Shown here piece by piece: positions 1-8,305 of a stretch of DNA of 57,432 nt. Source of the DNA: an uncultured Anaerobiospirillum sp. GTDB lineage: Bacteria > Pseudomonadota > Gammaproteobacteria > Enterobacterales > Succinivibrionaceae. Both the position numbers and the translations under genes were made by a program. Location: assembly GCA_944392765.1 (NCBI GenBank), contig CALXXU010000006.1:1-57432 (forward strand), written 5' to 3'. The notes under the pieces were generated by a model. The model worked only from the letters and a program-made list of their open reading frames with translations, was not told the origin of the DNA and did no database searches. How positions within the stretch are numbered: the stretch's first letter is position 1; each line of letters opens with the position of its first letter.

Positions 1-233
1 GCAAAAGTTGCTAAAATTTTTAAAATTCTATGAAATGTATGATCGGTATGACGTACCGATTCTAGAGAAATTTACGTGTACCATAGGTACACAGATTAAT
101 AAGACATTTCTCAACTTAAAATGCCAGTTATTTTCAACGTCAATGGTTAATCTTAAAGCAAATGTTGCTAGAATTTTTGAAATTCTATGAAACGTATGTT
201 CGGTACATCGTACCGATTCTGGCGAAATTCACG
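1..233. repeat. imperfect ~76-bp direct repeat with clustered palindromes
   Basis: Positions 1-76 and 158-233 align without gaps and are mostly identical. The second copy is the 3' end of the minus-strand membrane-protein gene at 168-785. The first copy, read the same way, would encode a similar C-terminus but has in-frame stops, so it looks like the tail of a decayed duplicate. Each copy holds a palindrome (42-60: seven-base arms ATCGGTA/TACCGAT; 200-216: TCGGTAC/GTACCGA), and a third perfect hairpin (arms GTGTACC/GGTACAC) lies at 76-92. Confidence 0.7.
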
Positions 234-785
234 CTTATATGATACATTATTTAGAAAATTTAAAATAGAGGCATTTTCTAATAGTGTATTAGCTAATTGA
301 GTAATTGCTATATCTTTTTCTTCAGCTTTTTGAAGTCTTGTTATTGTTCTCGTTGTTTCGTTAGTCTGATTTAACTCGTCCTCTAGGGCTGTTATATTTT
401 CAATTGATTTCCAATAATTTAATCTTGTTATAAAATAGACGTCTGCAATTAAAGTAAATGGCGCAAACAAAAAAGCAATACGAAATTGCCAAGAAAGCTC
501 GCTAAAATGATGCCATGTTTCAATATTAAGTAAATCAAATAACTTGGTGTCTTGTGTAAAAAGATATGCAACTATAGTTCCAAAAGCGGTTGAAAAATAT
601 CCGATTACTAAGCCACATTCCTTTAATTTGCGCTTAACTAAAGTTTTACTCAGTGGGATGGACTTTTTTGACTTTTTGAACCAAGTAAGCCACTTGAAGA
701 ATAAAAGAAACTGGAACCATGCAAGTAAAACCAGCCAAGCAGAGCCATTGGTGCCATTGGTATTGTTGTCGTTGTTCTCGCTCAT
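168..785 (-). CDS. hypothetical membrane protein with coiled-coil tail
   Basis: The product is 205 aa and I do not recognise its family. After an Asn/Thr-rich N-terminus there are hydrophobic segments at about residues 16-34, 58-76 and 103-122. A charged, probably helical region (about 128-170, with LEDELNQTNETTRTITRLQ) follows, then a basic tail. It is probably an inner-membrane protein with a cytoplasmic coiled coil. The gene is much more AT-rich than the conserved genes downstream and stands alone, which suggests acquired DNA. Its last 65 bases are duplicated just downstream (1-76). No partner gene is visible, but the window edge is close. Confidence 0.6.
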   Translation of the reverse strand: MSENNDNNTNGTNGSAWLVLLAWFQFLLFFKWLTWFKKSKKSIPLSKTLVKRKLKECGLVIGYFSTAFGTIVAYLFTQDTKLFDLLNIETWHHFSELSWQFRIAFLFAPFTLIADVYFITRLNYWKSIENITALEDELNQTNETTRTITRLQKAEEKDIAITQLANTLLENASILNFLNNVSYKREFRQNRYDVPNIRFIEFQKF

Positions 786-813
786 AAAGCTATCCGGTCT
801 TTAACAATGGTCA

Positions 814-930
814 CGGGCATTAGCCCGATGACAGAACAATTGAGTTCGACCTAGGTTGTCAACTTGGCGAGCTGTTACCTAAGTCCTATTTTATCGCATA
901 TGTGAGGTTTTGACCTGACAAAACCTCACA
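814..930. other. two hairpins in the 786-1118 spacer
   Basis: The 333-base spacer between two minus-strand genes holds a five-base-arm hairpin (CGGGC/GCCCG, 814-827) and a perfect 12-base inverted repeat (arms TGTGAGGTTTTG and CAAAACCTCACA, 901-930, six-base loop). Neither is followed by a clear T run on either strand, so the second is as likely an operator or RNA hairpin as a terminator for the gene at 1119-1424. I see no gene in the spacer. Confidence 0.5.
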
Positions 931-1118
931 CTTTGCAGCTTGCGTTTGATCTTGGGATCGTCTTGCAGTTAGGTTCGTCTTCCCAGGTCAAGGGCGAACC
1001 ACCGCTGCTTGCTCGTCTTATGTCTCGTGAGCGCCCGCATCAAGCAGCGGCCTTTGATGGTAGGCAAGTTAGCACTGCTCAGCCGCTGCTTTTGGTGACT
1101 CCGTTTGAGGCGGTTCCG

Positions 1119-1424
1119 TTATTTCGAAGGCCCGCGCACATAGATGAACAGCAAAAAGCCCATCCACAACAAGAAAAAGACTGTGGGCAAGCCCACGCTG
1201 CTATCGTCGACCTCCTTGATCTCTTCCTTCAGTTCCCGTTGCTGTTGGCTCAGCAGATTAATGCTGTCTTGGAGCTTAGCAATCTCGTAAGACAGGCGCG
1301 TCATGTTCTCAGTAGTGGGTGCGTAAGGAGCGCTTGTCGCTTCGGTGGTGGTCGGGGCAGCGCTTGCGCTTAGCGGCAGGGCCATAAGCAGCAAAAGTGA
1401 GAAGACAGCTATAACGTTTTTCAT
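1119..1424 (-). CDS. small exported coiled-coil protein with C-terminal membrane anchor
   Basis: The product is 101 aa. A clear signal peptide (MKNVIAVFSLLLLMALPLSASA) probably ends near residue 23. A Thr/Ala-rich stretch, a predicted coiled coil (about 45-72, with LQDSINLLSQQQRELKEEIK) and a C-terminal hydrophobic segment (about 78-95) ending in RGPSK follow. The order suggests a periplasmic coiled coil anchored at its C-terminus. I do not recognise the family and no convincing Shine-Dalgarno precedes the ATG. The long plus-strand reading frame over the same bases is taken as a shadow, because the minus frame has a coherent signal-anchor design. Confidence 0.5.
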   Translation of the reverse strand: MKNVIAVFSLLLLMALPLSASAAPTTTEATSAPYAPTTENMTRLSYEIAKLQDSINLLSQQQRELKEEIKEVDDSSVGLPTVFFLLWMGFLLFIYVRGPSK

Positions 1425-1543
1425 TGGTGGTTGATTCTAGGCCTAGAGGCACCGTTTGTGGAGCGGGGTCGTGGATTGATCTTTGGCCTTGCTTTCAGCT
1501 TCGTCCGAATCTTAAGGGCGTTTGTCCTGTGCCCTCATTGGGG

Positions 1544-1616
1544 CCCCATTGTGGTGAAAATCACCAATTTGGTCATTTTCCCCTTGAGCTTTGCGGTAAT
1601 TTTTCGCACAATGGGG
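1544..1616. promoter_or_regulatory. nested palindromes, operator- or RNA-like
   Basis: A perfect 10-base inverted repeat (CCCCATTGTG at 1544-1553, CACAATGGGG at 1607-1616) encloses a 25-base dyad at 1556-1580. The dyad has 12-base arms around a central T, broken only by one C/C mismatch. The nesting lies between the diverging genes at 1119-1424 (minus) and lptF (plus). It could be a regulator-binding site or a structured transcript. Nothing else is recognised in the 1425-2035 spacer except the terminator at 1753. Confidence 0.4.
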
Positions 1617-1752
1617 GTCGGCATAGTATCTTTGTGGATTCGTATTAATGTCTCCTCGTGGGACGAAGTTGCTATTTGTGGTACTATGCCTTCTATTATA
1701 AATACTTACCGTATACGGATGTCAATAGGGTATACGCTAATTTGTGATCTGG

Positions 1753-1776
1753 CGCACGTTTTTCGTGCGTTTTTTT
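1753..1776 (+). terminator. intrinsic terminator, possibly ending a small RNA
   Basis: A six-base stem CGCACG/CGTGCG with a T5 loop is followed by seven T on the plus strand. No plus-strand gene lies upstream, so either it ends an unrecognised short transcript (the preceding 60-70 bases are AT-rich with two GTATAC motifs) or it stops stray transcription before lptF. Confidence 0.55.
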
Positions 1777-2035
1777 GCTTTTCTGGTTGCCTGGTTCTTT
1801 TGGACCCACTTTGTTCCCGCCTGAAGTTTCTCTTCCGCTTTTTCTTGTTTTGGTCTGGGCTTAAGGCTTTTGCGTGTCCTGTTTGCTGACAGTTCGGCCG
1901 GGCTTGATGGTCGCGCCGCGCCAAACCCCGTATAATATGAAGATCTAGCTTTGGCCAGTAGGTCTTTGCTTTTTTGTTGGTTGGGTTGTGTCTCTGCTTT
2001 GGGGTAGGGGCAGCAGTTAAGCGGATGATGTGCTT

Positions 2036-3304
2036 GTGATCATCGATAAATACATCTTTAAGGAACTGCTGAAATCGCAGCTGATGGTCCTCTTGGTTCT
2101 GATTGCGATTTTTGTGGGCCAAAGTATCGTCCGGCTCATGACGGAGGCGGCCTTAGGCCAGCTGCCGCCACGCCTCATCCTGCTCTTCTTGCTCTACTCG
2201 CTGCCGGAGTTCTTGACCTATCTCTTCCCGCTGACGCTGTACGTCTCCATCATCATCACCATCGGTCGCATTTGCTCGGACTCGGAAATGGTGGTGATGC
2301 GTGCCATTGGCTACTCGCCGGTGCGCGTGATGTTTGTCTCCTTGCTTTTAGGTTGCGGTGCCGCGTTCTTGGTGGGCGTGGTCAGTCTCGAGCTGACCTA
2401 TCGTGCCGCCGATGCCCGTTACACCTTGCAGCAACAAGCTAGCTCCGACCCTGAGTTCCTGCCGATCGATAGCGGCCGTTTTGTCAACTTCGGCTCTTAC
2501 AATATCTACGTCGAGGAAGTCGACACCCAAAGCGAGAATAAGGATATTCACCAGATCTACGTCATTGAAAACTCCCAAGATCCCTCGCGCCCTGCTGCTT
2601 CCATCACCGTCGCTAACGAAGGCCATTTAGTGCTCGACCCCGATGGCGTGCGCTGGCTTACCTTAAGCGATGGCCGCCGCTATGAAATGCCGCTTGACGG
2701 CACTTATCGTCGCGCCCACTTTGATTCGTTCCGCGCGCCGATCTCGGGCAACATCACTGAGGAAACCCGCAAAAAGGGCGTGATTGAGCGTATGACCACC
2801 CCAGAGCTCTTTATGAGTTCGGAGCTGGAGGCCCAAGTGGAGGCCCAATGGCGCATCAGCCCAATCCTCGCAACCTTGATCTTGTCCATGGTGGCGGTGC
2901 CGCTTTCCATGGTTAACCCACGTCAGGGCCGCTTTGCCCGCTTGATGCCAGCCATCTTGATTTACGCTGCCTACTACATGTTCTTGCTTTCGTTGCGTAA
3001 TCTCATGCTCACCAGCACCTTGCCGCTGTGGCCTGGCTTGCTTGTGGTACCGGTTTTCTTCTTGCTCTTTGTCGCCATTCCGCTCAATCTGCCAAAGTCG
3101 CACCTCAAGAAAATGCGCGCACCGCGTGGGCCAAAGGGGCCATTTGGTCCAAAGGGGCCATTTGGTCCAAATGGTCCAAAAGGTTCCTCGGGTTCATCAG
3201 ACTCATCAGGTGCAGCTGGGAATAGTGGCTCTGCTAATGGGGTTAATAAGGTGGGCGCAGATGCGTCAACTGGGCTTAAGTTGGAGCAGGAGGTGCAGTC
3301 ATGA
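2036..3304 (+). CDS. lptF: LPS export system permease LptF
   Basis: LptF is one of the two inner-membrane permeases of the LptB2FG ABC transporter, which extracts lipopolysaccharide and passes it to LptC/A/D/E. The N-terminus (VIIDKYIFKELLKSQ) matches the family start. Membrane helices at about 12-35, 50-80 and 97-120 are followed by a periplasmic beta-jellyroll region and three C-terminal helices (about 275-360). I chose GTG at 2036 from alignment with the E. coli start; GTG at 2030 is also possible. The tail beyond about residue 365 is unusual: collagen-like Gly-Pro repeats (GPKGPFGPKGPFGPNGPKG), then a Ser/Gly-rich stretch. The stop overlaps lptG by four bases (ATGA), so the two are translationally coupled. 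Confidence 0.93.
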   Translation: MIIDKYIFKELLKSQLMVLLVLIAIFVGQSIVRLMTEAALGQLPPRLILLFLLYSLPEFLTYLFPLTLYVSIIITIGRICSDSEMVVMRAIGYSPVRVMFVSLLLGCGAAFLVGVVSLELTYRAADARYTLQQQASSDPEFLPIDSGRFVNFGSYNIYVEEVDTQSENKDIHQIYVIENSQDPSRPAASITVANEGHLVLDPDGVRWLTLSDGRRYEMPLDGTYRRAHFDSFRAPISGNITEETRKKGVIERMTTPELFMSSELEAQVEAQWRISPILATLILSMVAVPLSMVNPRQGRFARLMPAILIYAAYYMFLLSLRNLMLTSTLPLWPGLLVVPVFFLLFVAIPLNLPKSHLKKMRAPRGPKGPFGPKGPFGPNGPKGSSGSSDSSGAAGNSGSANGVNKVGADASTGLKLEQEVQS

Positions 3305-4374
3305 TCTTTGGCGTATTGGATCGCTACATCGGCAAGACGGTACTGCTCATTACTCTGATTGCCGCCGGTGGCCTAACTGTGATCTCGGATATCATCACCT
3401 TTATCGACCAGTCGCGTCACTTGGGTGATGGCGACGTCGACTTCATGTTCTTGCTCTGGTACGTGGCGCTGCTCACCCCTGGCCTCTTTGTTCAGCTCTT
3501 TCCGGTCGCGGTGCTGCTAGGCTGCGTCATTGGCCTGGGTATGCTCAGTAAAAACTCAGAGCTCGTGGTCATGCAAAGCGCGGGTCTATCAAAGCTGCAG
3601 CTGATCTTGAGCGCGTGCAAGATGGTGGTGCCGGTAGTACTGGTCGTGGCGCTGATGGGCCAAACGGTCGTGCCGATGCTCCAGCAATACGCGCAAAGTG
3701 AGTATAGCTTTGCCAGCTCCGGTGGCCGCGTCTCACGCATTAGCTGGGGCCTGTGGCTGCGCGATGGCGCCCACTTTATCAACATCGGCCATATCAATAC
3801 CGATCAAACTATCCACAATATCAATCGCTTCACCTTCGATGGCACGGTATTGCGTAAGACCGATCGCGCCAACATCGGTATCTACAACCAAGAAAGCCAT
3901 ATGTGGGATATCTTTGATGTGACCACCACGCATTTTAGTGATCAAAAGATTACGCAGGAGCACTCCACTCTGCAGCAGTGGAACCTCTACTTAAATCCGG
4001 AGCGCATGGAGATCTTTAACCTCTACAACCGCGACTTCACCGTAAGCGAGCTCATCGACTATATCTCATACCTTGAGAGCAATAACATCGACGCCAATCG
4101 CTATAAGACCAATTTGTACAAGAAATTTATCTTGCCGGTCTCTATGGTGGTGATGCTGCTTTTGGGCGCCAGCACCGTCTTTGGTTCACTGCGCTCAGTG
4201 CCGATGGCCACCCGTGTATTAATTGGCCTTGCGGTAGGCTTTGCCTTCTATCTGTTAAATGAGGTGCTACCAAACTTCACCTATATCATCGGCCTGCCGC
4301 CGATCATCGGTGTCTTTATTCCATCAATTATCTTCACCATCTTGGCCATTATGGTGTTAAACCGCAGGCTCTAG
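3301..4374 (+). CDS. lptG: LPS export system permease LptG
   Basis: LptG is the partner permease of LptF in the LptB2FG lipopolysaccharide exporter. The 357-aa length is normal. The N-terminus (LDRYIGKTVLLITLIAAGG) and the SELVVMQSAGLS coupling-helix segment, which contacts LptB, are typical. Three helices precede a periplasmic jellyroll domain (about 135-270), and three more follow it. The start overlaps the lptF stop by four bases, so the pair is one operon. A GC-rich hairpin follows in the convergent spacer. Nothing odd is seen. Confidence 0.95.
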   Translation: MIFGVLDRYIGKTVLLITLIAAGGLTVISDIITFIDQSRHLGDGDVDFMFLLWYVALLTPGLFVQLFPVAVLLGCVIGLGMLSKNSELVVMQSAGLSKLQLILSACKMVVPVVLVVALMGQTVVPMLQQYAQSEYSFASSGGRVSRISWGLWLRDGAHFINIGHINTDQTIHNINRFTFDGTVLRKTDRANIGIYNQESHMWDIFDVTTTHFSDQKITQEHSTLQQWNLYLNPERMEIFNLYNRDFTVSELIDYISYLESNNIDANRYKTNLYKKFILPVSMVVMLLLGASTVFGSLRSVPMATRVLIGLAVGFAFYLLNEVLPNFTYIIGLPPIIGVFIPSIIFTILAIMVLNRRL

Positions 4375-4456
4375 CCCCAGCTCACAGGCTCTAGCCCTCA
4401 AAGGCATAGCGCACAGGTCCAAGCCCCCAACCAGTAGGGTACAGCCCGCAGCTAGG

Positions 4457-4496
4457 GCAGCGCGCTGTGCCCCGCGTGCTGGACACAGCGCGCTGC
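4457..4496. terminator. bidirectional hairpin between lptG and the autotransporter gene
   Basis: A perfect 13-base inverted repeat (arms GCAGCGCGCTGTG and CACAGCGCGCTGC) with a 14-base loop sits between convergent genes. It lacks a T run, so it is only a candidate terminator or transcript-end stabiliser. Degenerate copies of CTCTAGCCC and CACAGG lie to its left. Confidence 0.45.
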
Positions 4497-4527
4497 GGCC
4501 TAGGACGCGGGTCTTAGGACGTAGGCC

Positions 4528-7500
4528 TTAGAAGCGGTAGCTCAGGCCGAGGCTGACCGCTTGACCGGTGAAGTGCTCGGAGAGCTCCGCTGAGTAGCGC
4601 GCTTCCAGCTCTAAGGCTCTGCTTTGCCCTAACTTCAGGCTTACGCCTAAGCTCGGCATGACCGCAAAGCGATCCGGCTCTTCACCAGTGAGCTGAAGCT
4701 GTGTGCCGTTAGAGAGCCCCACCGTGTAGTCCACGCCCGCCGTGCTCAGGTCATAGCGCGCGTGCAGGGAGCCTTGGAGAGTGAGCTCGGCTGCCTCGGT
4801 GCTAATAGCTTGTAGCTGCCACTTAAAGCCCGCTAAGGCCGAGCTGATAGTGGCGCGCTCGGCTTCGATGTCAGAGCTGAAGTCACTGTCGTAGTCTGAG
4901 AGCTTGGTCGAGAGCACGGTCAGCCCCAATTCTGGGGTAAAGCTCCCACCGTGCGCGGTACTAAGCTCAAGGCCGGTGAAAATACCGCCGTAGAGCGTGG
5001 TGGCCCGGTAATCAGCCGTGGTGCGCTGGGTGAGGACTTGGCTGTCCTCGTCGTAGTCCTCTAAGGACACCGCGACTAAGCCGTTTAAGTACCAGTTGTC
5101 CGAGCGATAACGGCCATAGGTGAAGAGGCTGTAGCCCTCACTTTCCACCGAGCGGCTCAGAGCATCAAGATCCCCCTTGCTATAGCTAAAGCCAAAGCCC
5201 AGCTGCCACTTATCAGAAAGCGCCGTGTCGATGCCTAAGGCCAGCACACTCAAATCGCCCTCATAGCCTGCCACGCCACTGTCGTAGCGCTCGCTCTCCA
5301 AATTGTTGAGGCGAGCTTTGAGCCAGAGCGCTGAGTTCAGGCTCAGCGGCGCGCTGATGCGGCCACTATCATCTTGTACGGCGCCGCGTGCGGTGGCGCT
5401 GAGGCGGGCCTGAGGTAGCTCAGTGCTATCAAAGGCCGCTTGGGTGATAAAGCTTATGGTGTGGCGTACTTGGTCGAGCACCACCGGAGCATCGTTTGGC
5501 AGCAAGGCCGTGAGCGCGTTAAGACCTGCCGTGCCGTCTTGCTGGGTCACTTCAAATATACCGCCCTTGGCCTTAAAGTAGCGCTCCTCCGGCGAGCCTA
5601 CAGCAAAAGTGCCGTTTTCTAAGATGGTAAAGGCCCGCGCCTGATTGCCGGTTGCGCCCAGGCGCGCTAAGCCCTGCGGATCACGGACCGCAACTAAGCT
5701 GTCACCCCCAGAGCCATCCCCGCCACCTGGTGGGTTAGGGGTATTGCCCTCGCCCGGCTTGGTGCCACCGGTGCCTGGATCAGTACCGCCTTGACCTGGA
5801 TTGGTGCCGCCCGTGCCCGGATCGGGGGCAGGCGTAGTATCCTCGCCGTAGCGATAGGTCTCACCATCGGTAACTTTCACTTGGTAGAGATTGTTGGCGG
5901 CACTATCGGCTGGGATGTCGGTAAAGCCCTTATTGCTGTGGAGTAGGTGCACCGTCTCGGAGGTGCCGGTACGTGCGGCGCGCCGCTTGGCCGCCGTGGT
6001 AGTAGCGGCATCAACTGTTACCGTGACGTCCTTGAGCGAAATGGCTTGGGCGCTGTTGTCAGTCTGGTTGAGCTTGAGCATTGCGTTCTCAGGCTTATTG
6101 TCGTAAACCGACTGGTCAAGCTGGAAGTACAGCGTGGATCCTGAGTTTAGTTTGATGGTTTGGGCCGTGATGCTCGAGCCTAGGCCGGAGACCTTGACCG
6201 TGGCGCCATCGGAGAGAGTGTAGCTGCCCGCGCTGACCTCAAACTTAGAGCCGGAGCTTAGTTCAAGAGCAGTTGTTGGTGAGCCATATTTAGGCGAGGT
6301 ATAGTTGCCTTTTGCCACGGTAAAGGCCGCTTTTGGCTTGAGCACAATGGTGCCATCAGTGTGGGTAAAGCTCTCGGTTACGGTGAGCGTGGTGCCTGTG
6401 CCACTGAGCTCAAAAGTGCCATTGTGCTGGGTCACCTGCCCTAAGGTCATGGATGTTGAGAACTTGATCGCGCCGTCATAGTCGTCACCTTGGTTAAGGT
6501 TCACGTTAATACCGGTAGGGCTCGAACCGCTAATGGCATCAGCAAAGCTGACATAGTGCCCATCTGTGGCTTGCAGGTGGACGTTTGCGCCATTGTAGTT
6601 GTGAATATAAATGCTGTTGCTAGCTTTGCTTGAGCCCGCAGTATTGCCCGAAAAGGTGATGTTGCCTTCAGCCGCAGTGAGCGTGATGTTGGCGACATTT
6701 TCGGTGTAGATAGCGCCTCCATTGATATCTGCATGATTGTTAACAAACTCAATGTCACCAGTTCCCGCGCTTATGTTGATACTTCCATTGCTGCTATAGA
6801 TGGCACCACCACCACGATTGGAGTGGTTGCCGCTAAAAGAGATTTTACCGGCACCGCCCTCGATGGTTGTTAGATTTCCTTTTGTGTAAATCGCTCCGCC
6901 GTTATTTCTCGCAGAATTTCCTGAAAATGTGATGTTCCCGCTGCCACTGGTGATGGTTAGATTTCCTGGTGCGTAAATCGCTCCGCCGTAAATGCTCGCA
7001 GAATTTCCTGAAAATGTGATGTTCCCGCTGCCACCGGTGATGGTTAGATTTTCTCGTGTGTAAATCGCTCCGCCGCCAATGCTCGCATAATTTTCTAAAA
7101 ACTCGGCCGCCCCAGCAAAAGTCAGCCCACAATCGCCTGTGTTTACTGATAATGATAAGTAAAGTGCGCCGATATCATCATCTTCTTTTTTAATTCCCTG
7201 AAATTTGGTGCCATTGGCCACGGTGTAGTTGCCTGGCGATTTGATTTCAAGGCCTTCTTTATAAGTTCCGCTGCTGATCGTGTTGCCATACAGTGTGGTT
7301 CGGGCGATAGCGGTATCAAGCCCAGGGCCGCAGCTCAGGGCGGTGAGGGCGGCAAGGAAGGGCACGGTGAGCTTGGAGCGGCGGCGGTAGGCAGGAGCTG
7401 GTTGGGCGCTGTGGGGTGCTGGGATGAGGGTAAAACGACGCTCAGCGGTGGCGGCAAGGCCTAAGACATAGGCCCGCTGTAAAAGCGCATGGTAGTGGCG

Positions 7501-7536
7501 CTTGAGAAAGGTGAGCGCGTGTTTGCTTAGACTCAT
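4528..7536 (-). CDS. Pmp-like autotransporter, type V secretion
   Basis: The product is 1002 aa and is exported by Sec, then carried across the outer membrane by its own barrel. A long basic N-terminus with a late hydrophobic core (PFLAALTALSCGPGLDTAIA, to about residue 78) resembles an extended autotransporter signal. Residues about 120-300 hold repeats of the ITFSGN and GGAIY type, the FxxN/GGAI motifs of chlamydial Pmp proteins, which build a beta-helix passenger. A Gly/Pro/Thr linker (about 565-610) precedes the C-terminal barrel (about 730-1002), which ends in the outer-membrane signature LGLSYRF. Passenger repeats are AT-richer than the barrel. A terminator-bearing leader lies upstream, and a decayed copy of the 3' end lies at 8306-8452. 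Likely role: adhesion or surface display; ligand unknown. Confidence 0.88.
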   Translation of the reverse strand: MSLSKHALTFLKRHYHALLQRAYVLGLAATAERRFTLIPAPHSAQPAPAYRRRSKLTVPFLAALTALSCGPGLDTAIARTTLYGNTISSGTYKEGLEIKSPGNYTVANGTKFQGIKKEDDDIGALYLSLSVNTGDCGLTFAGAAEFLENYASIGGGAIYTRENLTITGGSGNITFSGNSASIYGGAIYAPGNLTITSGSGNITFSGNSARNNGGAIYTKGNLTTIEGGAGKISFSGNHSNRGGGAIYSSNGSINISAGTGDIEFVNNHADINGGAIYTENVANITLTAAEGNITFSGNTAGSSKASNSIYIHNYNGANVHLQATDGHYVSFADAISGSSPTGINVNLNQGDDYDGAIKFSTSMTLGQVTQHNGTFELSGTGTTLTVTESFTHTDGTIVLKPKAAFTVAKGNYTSPKYGSPTTALELSSGSKFEVSAGSYTLSDGATVKVSGLGSSITAQTIKLNSGSTLYFQLDQSVYDNKPENAMLKLNQTDNSAQAISLKDVTVTVDAATTTAAKRRAARTGTSETVHLLHSNKGFTDIPADSAANNLYQVKVTDGETYRYGEDTTPAPDPGTGGTNPGQGGTDPGTGGTKPGEGNTPNPPGGGDGSGGDSLVAVRDPQGLARLGATGNQARAFTILENGTFAVGSPEERYFKAKGGIFEVTQQDGTAGLNALTALLPNDAPVVLDQVRHTISFITQAAFDSTELPQARLSATARGAVQDDSGRISAPLSLNSALWLKARLNNLESERYDSGVAGYEGDLSVLALGIDTALSDKWQLGFGFSYSKGDLDALSRSVESEGYSLFTYGRYRSDNWYLNGLVAVSLEDYDEDSQVLTQRTTADYRATTLYGGIFTGLELSTAHGGSFTPELGLTVLSTKLSDYDSDFSSDIEAERATISSALAGFKWQLQAISTEAAELTLQGSLHARYDLSTAGVDYTVGLSNGTQLQLTGEEPDRFAVMPSLGVSLKLGQSRALELEARYSAELSEHFTGQAVSLGLSYRF
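6821..7081 (-). repeat. 87-bp direct repeats inside the autotransporter passenger
   Basis: Bases 6908-6994 and 6995-7081 are nearly identical 87-base units (29 codons each), and 6821-6907 is a more diverged third copy. Each encodes one passenger rung with GNITFSGNSA and GGAIY motifs. Near-identity at DNA level favours change in copy number by recombination, which would alter passenger length without breaking the frame. Confidence 0.75.
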
Positions 7537-7710
7537 GGGGACCTGCCTTAGGCCAAAGGGCCAGTTAGGGCTTTGTCATTCTCACGGTCACTGTGCTTTA
7601 GATGCTCAGGAGGTGGGGGAAGAGAGGAAGATGGAATTGGGGGCGTTTGAGCAGGGGCTCTCACCTAGGGTGAGGCCGTGAAGTCAACCGAGAAGAAAGC
7701 AAAGCTGGGA

Positions 7711-7820
7711 ACAACAAAAATCCAGCCTCCGGCTGGAGTGTGGTGCAGGAATGGCGGTGCGGAGACTCGACTGTAGAGTTGATGAGTCATCCCATCATGG
7801 GAATAGGGCAGCACCATATC
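7711..7820 (-). ncRNA. structured leader or small RNA ending in an intrinsic terminator
   Basis: On the minus strand a possible promoter (TTGAGC, 18-base spacer, TATTTT; plus positions 7827-7856) precedes a structured stretch. The outer stem pairs 7811-7816 with 7741-7746 (TGGTGC/GCACCA). Inside are hairpins CCCATGATGGG and GACTC/GAGTC. Immediately after comes a seven-base terminator stem (TCCAGCC/GGCTGGA, 7721-7737) followed by TTTTTGTT. The terminator lies about 175 bases before the autotransporter start and reads toward it, so this may be an attenuator or riboswitch-like leader for that gene, or an independent small RNA. I do not recognise an RNA family. No gene is seen in the rest of 7537-8305. 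Confidence 0.45.
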
Positions 7821-8133
7821 ATTATGAAAATACACCGTATTTTTAATCGCGCTCAACAATAAGAAAGAAAAGACTGATCACTAAGAGCTTTTGGGCCTCT
7901 TTGGTTGTCTTTTACACCCGCGAAAATTTGGCCCCAAAAAACTCACGATCGACATTGGGCCCGGCTGAGCGTGTCCTATTCTTGAATTTGGGTATATTGT
8001 TGGAGAAATAGCGGGGAGCAGCTGTCAGTGGTCATTTACCGCGCTGTCTCTGGGGCTGAAGCCGTAAGCTGTCACTTAAGGATATCGGCTGGTGTTGGGG
8101 AGGCGGGGCGGGATATTGAGAGCAAGGCACCTG

Positions 8134-8232
8134 CTCCTTGGGAAGCAGGCGCCTAGGATGCGCCCTCTAGGCTGTGCTGCTGGGGCGGTTCTAATGAGAC
8201 CAAGGCGCTTACTCCTTGGGAAGCAGGCGCCT
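8134..8232. repeat. 21-bp exact direct repeat with hairpin potential
   Basis: The 21 bases at 8134-8154 recur exactly at 8212-8232 (a 78-base period). The first copy with its left flank folds into a stem of about ten pairs (GGCACCTGCT with AGCAGGCGCC) around CCTTGGGA. It lies in the spacer between the autotransporter and its remnant, and has no coding sense. Confidence 0.55.
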
Positions 8233-8305
8233 GGGCTGTGCCCGGTGTGGTTGCGCCCGCTATAGCGGTGCTGCTGGGGCAGTGGTACAGCGGCGCTGGG
8301 GCTTC

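Noticed and set aside
1431-2122. Overlapping plus and minus frames before lptF
   Set aside because: They cross the 1753 terminator and nested palindromes, lack ribosome sites, and have shadow-like composition.
7665-7859. Minus-strand frame of 64 codons upstream of the autotransporter
   Set aside because: It reads straight through the hairpin-plus-T-run terminator, which fits a leader or small RNA better than a protein.
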